Source: Siphonodentalium dalli
Taxonomy: Eukaryota > Mollusca > Scaphopoda > Gadilida > Siphonodentaliidae
Assembly (NCBI GenBank): GCA_032622095.1
Contig: CP136063.1
Location: 179,779,956 to 179,843,955 of the forward strand
Length of the DNA stretch: 64,000 nucleotides
Direction of reading: 5' to 3'
How positions within the stretch are numbered: position 1 is the first letter of the stretch; the number at the start of each line of letters is the position of its first letter. The translations under genes and the position numbers were made by a program. The notes below the pieces were generated by a model that saw only the letters and a program-made list of their open reading frames with translations, did no database searches and was not told the origin of the DNA. Below, in pieces: positions 1 to 11,460 of the stretch.

Positions 1-36
1 TACATTGGCCTAACAATATTTAACTTGACTGTGTAA

Positions 37-107
37 GCCAGTGAATTCTCTTGTATATGCAAGGCTCCCTGTGGTAGACTCGCATATATAAAAGAATGTA
101 CTGGCAC
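37..107. repeat. hairpin repeat, TATATAAGAGAATG family
   Basis: GCCAGTGAATTCTCTTGTAT and the later GCATATATAAAAGAATG...CTGGC form two arms around a GGCTCCCTGTGGTAGA loop. The same family occurs at 2160-2426. Confidence 0.65.
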
Positions 108-2159
108 AGAATAATTAATGCTGCAGCAGCACAGCTTAACCCTTTCTTTGCTACATGCATTCTACCAAAAGTTTTCTAAAAGTATACCATTTCTATTATT
201 CATTTGCAGGGATGTTCAGGTAATAAATAGACAGAACACAATGCGCATCTTAATCGAGAATTTATTATCGAATGAGTTGCGGATATCGCAAGGATATATA
301 TTGCGACAACGTAGCTCGAGCAAAATGTAACTATAAGCCGTCCGCAATGAGTTCAATAAAAGATTAGAGATCATGATGCAAGTTTTGTTCTGTATTTATT
401 CTACACCATTGTATCATGTAAGTTCAATCAATGACTGTCACCTTCATTGATACTATAGCTACCTTTATTGTCATTTAAGTCTGATGAATAACCAATAATG
501 ATCAGGGCATCACCCGAAGTGGAATGTCATCTTTCTTAGCGACGTTAACAAAAATAGTTCCGGCTTGTATTCCTCTAGACTAAAGGTATACAATATGTAT
601 TCAATGGCTGGGATTCCGTTGAATACATATGTCTCACATAAATGGGTGTGGAATAAAACCATGACAGACACACGAAAAGATAATACAAGTGCAGAATGAT
701 TCAAATTCATTGGTGGGATATGTTCAGATAATATGGTCATTTGTTGAACTTATTATCTGAACATTTCCTATGGGAACTATCAAAGAGTATTTAGTAAAAA
801 AAAAAGGGTTAATATCTGAATGAAATTAGGTAAACATGCAGTCTGGGTGAACGTCGACTCTATATTTGAAATATAGAGTCTGGAGCTTATGTAGCCAAAA
901 CCATTTCTATTCAGCGAAGAGCTTCCCCAAAATGACGTCACGGATTTAAAAAAATACATCGATGATTGACAGGTGTCCCCACGTGTTATTTGTTGTGCTT
1001 CGCAATAATAGTAATGGCCTGTGTCCCCTGGTTTCGCGACATAAAATTACAGCAGATAATATTTGTCGTGTGTGCGACTATTCTTTTTCGGGAGATGAAC
1101 TCGCTGCATCACCCGGAAAGCTGCATCCGAGAGCAAAAAATAAGGTCGTCATCAAAAATGATGCTTTAGAACTATTTAAAAGCATAAAATTAAGTCATTT
1201 CCTCGGTGTTAACTTTCAGATGACTTTTTTACGACAAATAATTTGATTTGCAATCCATGGTACAATAAAGTAAATCAAATACACGGACATGAGTGAGTTC
1301 TATTTATATTTATGGGAGGCCAAGTTGGTACCATGCGCAGGCCTATCTATCAGGTCTAGCACATCCTTCAAATTAATCCGAATATATAATTTCGAAGCCA
1401 TTGTTTCTGTCTGTTGTATTTGCAAGCATCGCTTTCGATCGGAGAAATTCCGCTCTGTTACTATATTTAGAGGTGACATTATGGGAGTCTAGCTCCGCCC
1501 ACTGACACTTGTTTATTAACCCATACGGTTTCATTGGACGGAAAATAATTTACGCAATCAATCAGATTACGGAATCCCGAGGACTTGGAAATGAAATATC
1601 GATGTTATCCGTCAGACCTTATATTCAATGTTGTAATGAATATTTAGGTATGAGTTTACTCAGACTGGTAAACATGCAACATACGAAAACTCAACTTGAT
1701 AATCATTTTACACTAGTGATAAACATACATTAAAGCAGCATCTTTTGTGTGAAGAGCGCTGTTCAATCGAAATCTTTTTGCCTGAAATGATGCAAAAATA
1801 ATTTATTAAACCAAAAAAGAAATAGAGGTGTAATAATACCAATGGTACCCTCCCACTCCCCCTCTTATTGAATCATTATAATTTGTTAATATTGTAATAA
1901 TATGCAACAAAATAGTCCCTGATCAACTGACTATCCCATGGTGAACCCCAAATTACAGTTGCACAATGTCATCTAAATAGTTATGACATCATGATTCCAC
2001 TTTTCCACATTTTTTTGACATTGGAACCATAAATAATAGAACTCACAATTCGTCTCTCCTGCACTCAGAATTTAGTCTATTATTTTGGACATGGAAGTAT
2101 TCAAATTATGACAACTTCAGAAGATAAAATATCTTGTAGAATAATTATATGTGTTGGCA
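108..2159. other. left intergenic/intronic stretch, no gene supported
   Basis: AT-rich with only short open frames. Small features are the foldback at 714-778, a hairpin GACTCTATATTTGAAATATAGAGTC (856-880) and a perfect CRE-like TGACGTCA (933-940). If the TRNAU1AP-like gene is intact, this may still be its intron 3. Confidence 0.4.
714..778. repeat. foldback element related to 46761-46842
   Basis: ATGTTCAGATAATA pairs with TATTATCTGAACAT. Its reverse complement matches the intron 2 copy through AGTTCCC and AATAAGTTCAACAAA. Confidence 0.7.
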
Positions 2160-2426
2160 GACATTTTAACAGTAGGGAGCTTCGCATATATAAGAGAATG
2201 CATGGCTTACAAGGTCAATGTAAATATTGTTAGGCCAATGTATTCTCTTATATATGTGAGGTTAACCCTTTCATGGCGGGAGCTGTGCTGGTTCAGCATT
2301 AAGGACCCTGTGCCAGTGAATTCTCTTATATATGTGAGTGCAAGGTAAATATTGTCAGGCCAATATATTCTCTTATATATGCATGGCTCCCTATGGGAGA
2401 CTTGCATAAATAAGAGAATGCATTGG
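2160..2426. repeat. cluster of TATATAAGAGAATG hairpin repeats
   Basis: At least three more copies or half-copies. The clearest hairpin is 2360-2426 (CCAATATATTCTCTTATATA paired with TAAATAAGAGAATGCATTGG, loop CTCCCTATGGGAG). Short open frames here are repeat by-products. Confidence 0.7.
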
Positions 2427-2557
2427 CACAGGGTTTTCGCAAAATTTCAAAAATCAGTCATGGAAGGTTAAACACAAAAATCACAAGGGCCAGTCTAGAG
2501 GGAGATATGGGAGATATCTTCTCCCTAAATTGTGTCAGTTTTCTCCTATTTGATCTA

Positions 2558-2689
2558 CAGTAATGCACTAAATAATCGACTTTTCAACCACAGCCTTTCA
2601 GGATTTAGTTGGAAATATGGCTTGTTGCCATTCATCGGAAAGCTCTCACTGAGATGTGGTTAAGGAGTCGATTATTTAGGGCAATACTG
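2558..2689. mobile_element. foldback MITE, same family as 44823-44985
   Basis: Ends are CAGTAATGCACTAAATAATC and ...GTCGATTATTTAGG ... ATACTG with flanking TA. It shares AACCACAGC, TTTCAGGATTTAGT and GGAAATATGGCTTGTTGCCA with the intron 2 copy. About 132 bp; its second arm is partly lost or replaced, so pairing is imperfect. Confidence 0.8.
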
Positions 2690-2749
2690 TATTCCAGCAA
2701 GTATATGGCCAAACTGTGCATTTATCACATGTATCATAATCGGTTAGAA

Positions 2750-2950
2750 AGGGGCACATACTTATCATAAAGGGATATTATAAATGGATTCTTTTATTGC
2801 ATAAAACTTATTGGACTGCAGAAGACTGATGTTAAAGGGGCACATACTAATTATAAAGGGATATTATAAATGGATTCTTTTATTGCATAAAACTTATTGG
2901 ACAATAGCAGACTGATGTTAAATGGGCACATACTAATTATAAAGGGATAA
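2750..2950 (+). repeat. 86-bp tandem repeat, left part
   Basis: A little over two units of an 86-bp repeat (core GGATTCTTTTATTGCATAA, then GGGGCACATACTAATTATAA). The array stops abruptly at the TIR transposon and continues in phase at 4721. Confidence 0.9.
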
Positions 2951-2970
2951 GGCCACACAAAATCAATGGT

Positions 2971-4099
2971 TTGTTTCTCAGTCGCGCGCGCATGCCCCCA
3001 AAACACCGCGCATTTAACATTTTATCGTGTTTGCAAGCTCGATCTCACGCGGAACGGCAATCGAGTGTACCCGAATTTCATGTGCTTCCGGTGCGTTTGT
3101 ATTATTTTTTCGACTTTGAACAATTTCATGCCACTTCTAAGCATACATATCAAGCATTTGACGGCTATTTTGCTAGATTGGACGGTCATATCTGATTATA
3201 ATGAAGCTGGCACACTAACTGAGCTATTATTGAGATAACAAAACTTAAAGTCGTCATCGATGTGAAAAATGTAGAGCTTGACGATCTCGAAATCGAATGT
3301 TTTGTGGGCACGAACAGAACTGATGACCATGAATTCCAGCAGGTGGCGCATTCTGTGGCGCTGTCTGTTGCTGTTAAAGACATTGTTGAGGAATTTGGGA
3401 AATATTTCAAGTTCAAAACTATCTGAATCATCTGACAAGAAAAATGACAATAAAAACAGAACTGAAGATGGCTTCAAAATGCTCATGGACAAGTCTAAAC
3501 ATAGACAAGATACAGTTTTTCTCCCCGAGAAGGTGGATGGAGGAAATTCTAAATGCCGACTCTTCAATGACATCATTGACATGCTCGAAAAAAACAATGT
3601 CGGTTGGACGGCTGACGCTGTCACCACAATTGGCAAACCATTTGTGGATGCCATCGTTGCCGTCCTGTGGTATATTGATCCACACTACACCACAATTCTC
3701 GACAGATTTCCAGAGATAACCGGGTTATTCAAAATCTTCACTGGTTTGAAATACAACGACCCAAAAGGTCACAGACATGCCGTCCAGAAAATATCCCAAG
3801 AAAAGTTGTCATCTTTGGAGTCTGAAGTAGACAGATTCACAGATGCACCATGGATGAAGACCAAACAATGGCAACCGGTACGTGAGGTCGTGGTGGAAGT
3901 GTTAGACCTTGTGCACAAATACATTGTTTATCTTAGAAAAAAATTGGATGAAGTTCAGCAGTCCCACACGTGTGAAGATGTTGTGCGATCCGCTGCCGAT
4001 TCACAGCTGTTAGTTGTCATCAAACCGAGTCATTTAGTAAAGCCGACTGTTGCTGCTTTAGAGCAGATGATTAAAACACACTTTGTACCTGTTTATTAA
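2971..4099 (+). pseudogene. transposon-borne coding region, unrecognised, frame-disrupted
   Basis: The clearest part is an open frame at 3278-4099 (273 codons), convincing from about residue 50 to the end. It contains V-G-W-T-A-D-A-V, G-K-P-F-V-D-A and L-W-Y-I-D-P-H-Y, followed by a helical, charged C-terminal half that stops at TAA shortly before two AATAAA signals. In the first 150 bases a different frame looks better: 3223-3426 encodes K-L-K-V-V-I-D-V-K-N ... V-E-E-F-G-K-Y-F-K-F-K and then hits TGA. Further upstream, 2971-3195 and 3196-3238 offer other protein-like pieces in alternating frames. I read this as one gene with several frameshifts inside the transposon. The V-G-W-T / L-W-Y-I-D-P pattern faintly recalls uncharacterised invertebrate proteins, which is memory, not a search. 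No DDE or zinc-finger motif was seen. Confidence 0.5.
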
Positions 4100-4240
4100 A
4101 CAGTGATGTTGTATGGTATACACATATGCCATATTTTATTAAATGTTTTAATACTATAAATATTAAAATGCAAAACATTTCAAATATACTTCTATGATTG
4201 GCTGTATTCATATATTAATAGGGTCATATCTGACATATAA

Positions 4241-4246
4241 AATAAA
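4241..4246 (+). terminator. AATAAA poly(A) signal candidate
   Basis: AATAAA lies 142 bp after the stop of the transposon-borne frame, inside the same element. A second AATAAA is at 4336-4341. Either could end that transcript. Confidence 0.35.
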
Positions 4247-4503
4247 TCTTCTTCCTTAATAATTGCCACTGTTGAATGTCAATTGATATCGAGACCTGCC
4301 AAGCAGTGATGATGTGGTATCTTTGCTAGAGTGACAATAAATCAATCAATCATATAAACCAGTACTTGTAAGTGAATACTCCTGTTTCTGTAATACACAA
4401 GTGGGATGAGACACCTGAAAGAGAGACTAGTTAAAATAATATGACAGATTGTACCCCTGGGCTGGTATTCAGGTTATCAATAACAGGATAGAGTGTTCAA
4501 TTC

Positions 4504-4604
4504 AAGCAGTCAAATTTAGGGAAAAATACCATTTAATATAATAAAGATGAACAGTGTTCATCCTTATTATATTAAATGGTATGTTTCGCTAAAATTGACT
4601 GCTT
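4504..4604. repeat. foldback (inverted repeat) inside the TIR transposon
   Basis: Two arms of about 40-45 bases, starting AAGCAGTCAA and ending TTGACTGCTT, are separated by a loop around GAACAGTGTTC. The inner stem is CCATTTAATATAATAA with its exact complement. It could be a nested small foldback element or a structured subterminal region. Confidence 0.7.
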
Positions 4605-4720
4605 GCTGCAGTGTTAGTAGCCCATGATATAAACAAAAAAAAACAAAAAAAATCGCCCTCCCTCATGTATTTAAAAAAAAAAATACCTGAGAAACAAAAC
4701 ATTGAGTTTGTGTGGCCTAA

Positions 4721-6046
4721 TATAAATGGATTCTTTTATTGCATAAAACGTATTGGACCACAGAAGACTGATGCTAAAGGGGCACATACTAATTATAAAG
4801 GGATAATATAAATGGATTCATTTATTGCATAAAACTTATTGGACCACAGAAGACTGATGTTAAAGGGGCACATACTAATTATAAAGGGATAATATAGATG
4901 GATTCTTTTATTGCATAAAACTAATTGGACCACATAAGACTGATATTAAAGCGGCACATACTAATTATAAAGGGATATTATGAATGGATTCTTTTATTGC
5001 ACAACACTTATTGGACCACATAAGACTGATGTTAAAGGGGCACATACTAATTATAAAGGGATAATATAAACGGATTCTTTTATTGCATAAAACTTATTGG
5101 ACCACAGAAAACTGATGTTAAAGGGGCACATACTAATTATAAAGGGATATTGTGAATGGATTCTGTTATTGCATAACACTTATTGCACCACATAAGACTG
5201 ATGTTAAAGGGGCACATAAGGGATAATATAAATGGATTCTTTTATTGCATAACACTTATTGGACCACATAGGCCTGATATTAAAGGGGCGCATACTAATT
5301 ATAAAGGGATATTATGAATGGATTCTTTTATTGCATAAAACTTATTGGACCACAGAAAACTGATGTTAAAGGGGCACATACTAATTATAAAGGGATATTG
5401 TGAATGGATTCTTTTATTGCATAACACTTATTGCACCACATAAGCCTGATATTAAAGGGGCACATACTAATTATAAAGGGATATTATGAATGGATTCTTT
5501 TATTGCATAACACTTATTGGACCACATAGGCCTGATATTAAAGGGGCGCATACTAATTATAAAGGGATATTATGAATGGATTCTTTTATTGCATAAAACT
5601 TATTGGACCACAGAAAACTGATGTTAGAGGGGCACATACTAATTATAAAGGGATATTGTGAATGGATTCTGTTATTGCATAACACTTATTGCACCACATA
5701 AGACTGATGTTAAAGGGGCACATAAGGGATAATATAAATGGATTCTTTTATTGCATAACACTTATTGGACCACATAGGCCAGATATTAAAGGGGCGCATA
5801 CTAATTATAAAGGGATATTATGAATGGATTCTTTTATTGCATAAAACTTATTGGACCACAGGAAACTGATGTTAAAGGGGCACATACTAATTATAAAGGG
5901 ATATTGTGAATGGATTCTTTTATTGCATAACACTTATTGGACCACATAAGCCTGATATTAAAGGGGCACATACTAATTATAAAGGGATATTATGAATGGA
6001 TTCTTTTATTGCATAAAACTTATTGGACCACATAAGACTAATGGTG
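4721..6046 (+). repeat. 86-bp tandem repeat, main part (about 16 units)
   Basis: About sixteen GGATTCTTTTATTGCATAA-containing units with an 86-bp period. Two units (near 5213 and 5715) share a deletion of about 12 bp around CACATAAGGG, and their neighbours share GTTATTGC and TTGCACC variants. This reveals a higher-order repeat of about 505-510 bp. No coding potential seen. Confidence 0.92.
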
Positions 6047-6078
6047 GGGTGTAACTTGAACTTCAGCCTTTATTACTG

Positions 6079-6236
6079 CTCCCGGTTAATTGTCCATATC
6101 TCCCTAATTAATATGTTACTTCTCCTGGTTAATTGTCCACTTCTCCCTAATTAATATGTTACTTCTCCCAGTTAAATGTCCACTTCTCCCTAATTAATGT
6201 TACTTCTCCCAGTTAATTGTCCACTTCTCCCTAATT
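6079..6236 (+). repeat. 43-bp tandem repeat, about four units
   Basis: The unit is about 43 bp and contains GTTAATTGTCCACTTCTCCC followed by TAATTAATATGTTACT. The last unit is cut by the LINE insertion, and array-like sequence resumes at 8226. Confidence 0.85.
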
Positions 6237-8225
6237 TTTGTTTGTTTTATATATTTTTATTCAGACAAAATCATTTATACAGTACACATTATGGATACAG
6301 TATCACAATAAACTTGTTAGACTAAATTAATTAAAGCATCATTGTCTCATATTGTCTGGGGGTTTTTTTTCTTTGGGGGGAGGGGAGGGGAGTGGGCTGG
6401 CTTGAACTTGAAATTATCAAGAAATGTGTTGTTTCTTTGAATGTATGTAATATATGTTAACCATATGTATGTAATTTTCTATCAAAGACTTAATAAGATA
6501 AAGAAAAACAACGTTCTAATTTGTTTGCAGGCAGATTGGATATGTATTTCGTTGGAATAGTTCCATTTTAAACCTTGTTATTATTATAACTGTTGGCTGA
6601 ATAATAGATTATTCAATTAAATATTTTAAGTATGACCATCTTTCTGTGAATTGTTTAAATCGGCCTTGGTTATAATAACATATACGTTCAGCAAGGTAGT
6701 ATGCCTTTAGTTCTCTTTGCAAGCATAGATAATTTGGTATGTGTTCATTTAATTTTGACCTATATATATGGTATCTGGTCAATAGAAGTAAAAATTGTAT
6801 CCACGGTTCAAGGTTTTTCTCTGGTGTGTTGCTAAAAATAGCTATTATATTATTTAGTTTAATTCTTTGGCTTGTTAGATTGTATACCCACATCTCTACA
6901 GTCCACCAAATTTTTTTTATGACATGACATTCCCAGAAGATATGAAGTATTGTTTCGATTTTGTTTTTACAGAATGTACATGTATCTTCATCTTGGATGC
7001 CTATTATTTTCAAAAATTTATTTGTACATAGTATATGTGTGTTAATTCGATATTGAAACCATTTAAGTTTTGTATGTGTAACATTGTAAAAGGGACATTT
7101 AAAAACTTCTTTCCACCATTCCATGCTATATGTGTTGTTTAGTTTATCCTCCCATTTAGCTATTTGTTTGCTTTGATTTTCATATGGGATCATTATCTTA
7201 TATACATTTTTATTGCTAGTTGTATTTAGAATGTTTTTTAATTGGAATGGAATAAATGGATAATCCACAGTCATTTTGTTATCACATTTCTTTAATGATT
7301 TTTCGTAGTTTTTTATTAATTTTACTATTCCATGAAATGTTACAAAATCCAATTTTGATTTATATTTTAAAGTAAACTCATTGTATGACATGAAACTCCC
7401 AGATGGGATTTTAAAATCTGAAATAGTTACTATCCTTTCGGTCATAAACATGTTTATTCGTGGTTCTACAAATTTGGCTGTGGCATTAAAACCAATCAAT
7501 GGTAGGGTATCAAAGTCTATCTGACTTATAGGATGTAATTTATTACAGTATACCATCCATGCGTTAATTACATCTCTCCAGAAAGGATAATCAACAGCTT
7601 GAGCATGCTTCTTTAAAATAGATGGGGTCATTAGGTACCAACATGTATTAAATATGGGGGCAGAATTTTCAAGAATGATAGTCCATGATGTATCTTGAAC
7701 TATACATCTTTTAATCGATGATATTTTCATTGAGTTCATAAATCCATTTAGATCAGTCATTGCACATCCACCATTTGTATAATCTTGTATAAGTTGTTTC
7801 CTACTAATTCTATCTGGACCATTCTTCCAAACAAAACCAAAACGAGTTTTATTTAGTTATTTAATGAATTGTGCTGGAGGGTTTGGTAATGCTAGGAATA
7901 AGTGTACAATTTTTGAAATAGCTAGGGATTTTACTACAGTTATCCTACCTAGTGCAGTCAAGTTTCTTCTACCCCATGTTGAAAGTATGTTTTTTATTTT
8001 ATTTAATCCATTAGATAAATTTATATCGAGCATTCTGTTAATATCGTGATTAAATTCAATACCCAATATTTTGAATGTTTCCGGATTCCATTTTAATTTC
8101 CACCTGTCACAAATAGTCTCTGTGCAATCTGATTTGGTACCTATCCAAACTGCCTGCATTTTATTGTAATTAATTTTCAGTCCTGAAAAGTGTTTAAATT
8201 TATCAAGGATATACATGGTTGCTTC
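6237..8225 (-). mobile_element. 5'-truncated LINE (L1/Tx1-like) insertion
   Basis: A minus-strand non-LTR retrotransposon fragment of 1989 bp sits between two exact 16-bp copies of CCACTTCTCCCTAATT (6221-6236 and 8226-8241), its target-site duplication. The 3' end (plus 6237-6265) is A-rich on the element's sense strand, as expected for target-primed reverse transcription. The 5' end begins inside ORF2, after the catalytic F-x-D-D box. About 370 bp of 3'UTR (6237-6608) includes a G-rich plus-strand run at 6375-6396. Confidence 0.93.
6609..8225 (-). pseudogene. LINE ORF2 C-terminal fragment with one in-frame stop
   Basis: Two minus-strand open stretches (8216-7857 and 7760-6609) are in the same frame and are joined by readable sequence containing a single TAA at 7857-7859. 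The residues around it read F-I-K-stop-L-N-K-T-R-F-G-F-V-W, where E would be usual (GAA to TAA). Visible family features are G-L-K-I-N-Y-N-K and F-K-I-L-G-I-E-F (the last reverse transcriptase blocks), then I-S-R-K-Q-L-I-Q-D-Y ... N-G-G. Near the C-terminus is a Cys2-His-Cys motif, C-x2-C-x8-H-x4-C (C-T-F-C ... H-I-F-W-E-C). The endonuclease and the catalytic Asp pair are missing. Apart from that one stop the frame is open, so the insertion is fairly young. L1/Tx1 is my best class; CR1 or Jockey relatives are not excluded. Confidence 0.88.
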
Positions 8226-8241
8226 CCACTTCTCCCTAATT

Positions 8242-8312
8242 AATAAGTTAATGAATGGGAGATGAGAATCATCCCAATTTAAAACTTCTAGGCTGGTCCC
8301 TGCAAATCACTT
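8242..8312. other. short unique stretch between LINE/43-bp repeat and satellite
   Basis: About 70 bp without clear features. On the minus strand it contains TTTGCAG followed by sequence spelling R-S-F-K-L in one frame, which I rejected as an exon. Confidence 0.4.
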
Positions 8313-11300
8313 TTATAAAGCTATGAGAGTAATGAAGGGATGGACACAGTATGAGTGGGATAGGTACAGGTATGTAATATTATAAAGCTATGAGAGTAAT
8401 GAAGGGATGGACACAGTATGAGTGGGATAGGTACAGGTATGTAATATTATAAAGCTATGAGAGTAATGAAGGGATGGACACAGTATGAGTGGGATAGGTA
8501 CAGGTATGTAATAGTAATGAAGGGATGGACACAGTATGAGTGGGATAGGTACAGGTATGTAATATTATAAAGCTATGAGAGTAATGAAGGGATGGACACA
8601 GCATGAGTGGGATAGGTACAGGTATGTAATATTATAAAGCTATGAGAGTAATGAAGGGATGGACACAGTATGAGTGGGATAGGTACAGGTATGTAATATT
8701 ATAAAGCTATGAGAGTAATGAAGGGATGGACACAGTATGAGTGGGATAGATACAGGTATGTAATATTATAAAGCTATGAGAGTAATGAAGGGATGGACAC
8801 AGTATGAGTGGGATAGGTACAGGTATGTAATATTATAAAGCTATGAGAGTAATGAAGGGATGGACACAGTATGAGTGGGATAGGTACAGGTATGTAATAT
8901 TATAAAGCTATGAGAGTAATGAAGGGATGGACACAGTATGAGTGGGATAGGTACAGGTATGTAATATTATAAAGCTATGAGAGTAATGAAGGGATGGACA
9001 CAGTATGAGTGGGATAGGTACAGGTATGTAATAGTAATGAAGGGATGGACACAGTATGAGTGGGATAGGTACAGGTATGTAATATTATAAAGCTATGAGA
9101 GTAATGAAGGGATGGACACAGTATGGGTGGGATAGGTACAGGTATGTAATAGCTATGAGAGTAATGAAGGGATGGACACAGTATGAGTGGGATAGGTACA
9201 GGTATGTAATATTATAAAGCTATGAGTCTGAGAGTAATGAAGGGATGGACACAGTATGAGTGGGATAGGTACAGGTATGTAATATTATAAAGCTATGAGA
9301 GTAATGAAGGGATGGACACAGTATGAGTGGGATAGGTACAGGTATGTAATATTATAAAGCTATGAGAGTAATGAAGGGATGGACACAGTATGAGTGGGAT
9401 AGGTAGAGGTATGTAATATTATAAAGCTATGAGAGTAATGAAGGGATGGACACAGTATGAGTGGGATAGGTACAGGTATGTAATATTATAAAGCTATGAG
9501 AGTAATGAAGGGATGGACACAGTATGAGTGGGATAGGTACAGGTATGTAATATTATAAAGCTATGAGAGTAATGAAGGGATGGACACAGTATGAGTGGGA
9601 TAGGTAGAGGTATGTAATATTATAAAGCTATGAGAGTAATGAAGGGATGGACACAGTATGAGTGGGATAGGTACAGGTATGTAATAGTAATGAAGGGATG
9701 GACACAGTATGAGTGGGATCGGTACAGGTATGTAATATTATAAAGCTATGAGAGTAATGAAGGGATGGACACAGTATGAGTGGGATAGGTACAGGTATGT
9801 AATAGTAATGAAGGGATGGACACAGTATGAGTGGGATAGGTACAGGTATGTAATATTATAAAGCTATGAGAGTAATGAAGGGATGGACACAGTATGAGTG
9901 GGATAGGTACAGGTATGTAATATTATAAAGCTATGAGAGTAATGAAGGGATGGACACAGTATGAGTGGGATAGGTACAGGTATGTAATATTATAAAGCTA
10001 TGAGAGTAATGAAGGGATGGACACAGTATGAGTGGGATAGGTACAGGTATGTAATATTATAAAGCTATGAGAGTAATGAAGGGATGGACACAGTATGAGT
10101 TGGATAGATACAGGTATGTAATATTATAAAGCTATGAGAGTAATGAAGGGATGGACACAGTATGAGTGGGATAGGTAGAGGTATGTAATATTATAAAGCT
10201 ATGAGAGTAATGAAGGGATGGACACAGTATGAGTGGGATAGGTACAGGTATGTAATATTATAAAGCTATGAGAGTAATGAAGGGATGGACACAGTATGAG
10301 TGGGATAGGTACAGGTATGTAATATTATAAAGCTATGAGAGTAATGAAGGGATGGACACAGTATGAGTGGGATAGGTACAGGTATGTAATATTATAAAGC
10401 TATGAGAGTAATGAAGGGATGGACACAGTATGAGTGGGATAGATACAGGTATGTAATATTATAAAGCTATGAGAGTAATGAAGGGATGGACACAGTATGA
10501 GTGGGATAGGTAGAGGTATGTAATAGTAATGAAGGGATGGACACAGTATGAGTGGGATAGGTACAGGTATGTAATATTATAAAGCTATGAGAGTAATGAA
10601 GGGATGGACACAGTATGAGTGGGATAGGTACAGGTATGTAATATTATAAAGCTATGAGAGTAATGAAGGGGTGGACACAGTATGAGTGGGATAGGTAGAG
10701 GTATGTAATATTATAAAGCTATGAGAGTAATGAAGGGATGGACACAGTATGAGTGGGATAGGTACAGGTATGTAATATTATAAAGCTATGAGAGTAATGA
10801 AGGAATGGACACAGTATGAGTGGGATAGGTACAGGTATGTAATATTATAAAGCTATGAGAGTAATGAAGGGATGGACACAGTATGAGTGGGATAGATACA
10901 GGTATGTAATATTATAAAGCTATGAGAGTAATGAAGGGATGGACACAGTATGAGTGGGATAGATACAGGTATGTAATATTATAAAGCTATGAGAGTAATG
11001 AAGGGATGGACACAGTATGAGTGGGATAGGTACAGGTATGTAATATTATAAAGCTATGAGAGTAATGAAGGGATGGACACAGTATGAGTGGGATAGATAC
11101 AGGTATGTAATATTATAAAGCTATGAGAGTAATGAAGGGATGGACACAGTATGAGTGGGATAGGTACAGGTATGTAATATTATAAAGCTATGAGAGTAAT
11201 GAAGGGATGGAGACAGTATGAGTGGGATAGGTACAGGTATGTAATATTATAAAGCTATGAGAGTAATGAAGGGATGGACACAGTATGAGTGGGATAGGTA

Positions 11301-11460
11301 CAGGTATGTAATATTATAAAGCTATGAGAGTAATGAAGGGATGGACACAGTATGAGTGGGATAGGTACAGGTATGTAATATTATAAAGCTATGAGAGTAA
11401 TGAAGGGATGGACACAGTATGAGTGGGATAGGTACAGGTATGTAATATTATAAAGCTATG

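Larger units (their letters stand above)
2951..4717. mobile_element. 1767-bp TIR DNA transposon carrying a coding region
   Basis: The ends are 31-bp terminal inverted repeats (2951-2981 and 4687-4717) that match at 29 of 31 positions and begin GGCCACACAAA. The element is flanked by TAA on both sides (2948-2950 and 4718-4720). Removing it with one TAA restores an intact unit of the surrounding 86-bp tandem repeat (GGGATAATATAAATGG), so both ends are defined by sequence. A 3-bp TAA duplication fits PIF/Harbinger-type elements (TWA), but I recognise no transposase; Zator or another superfamily remains possible. Inside are a broken coding region, AATAAA signals (4241, 4336) and a 101-bp foldback (4504-4604). 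Confidence 0.85.

Noticed and set aside
962-1246. 94-codon plus-strand frame near a TGACGTCA site
   Set aside because: No recognisable domain, an overlapping competing frame, and no splice or poly(A) context.
8250-8303. Possible TRNAU1AP exon 4 (minus strand TTTGCAG, then R-S-F-K-L)
   Set aside because: The frame that continues exon 3 from the better acceptor meets TAG, the R-S-F-K-L frame meets TGA one codon later, and no donor follows. The sequence also resembles the neighbouring CTCCC repeats.
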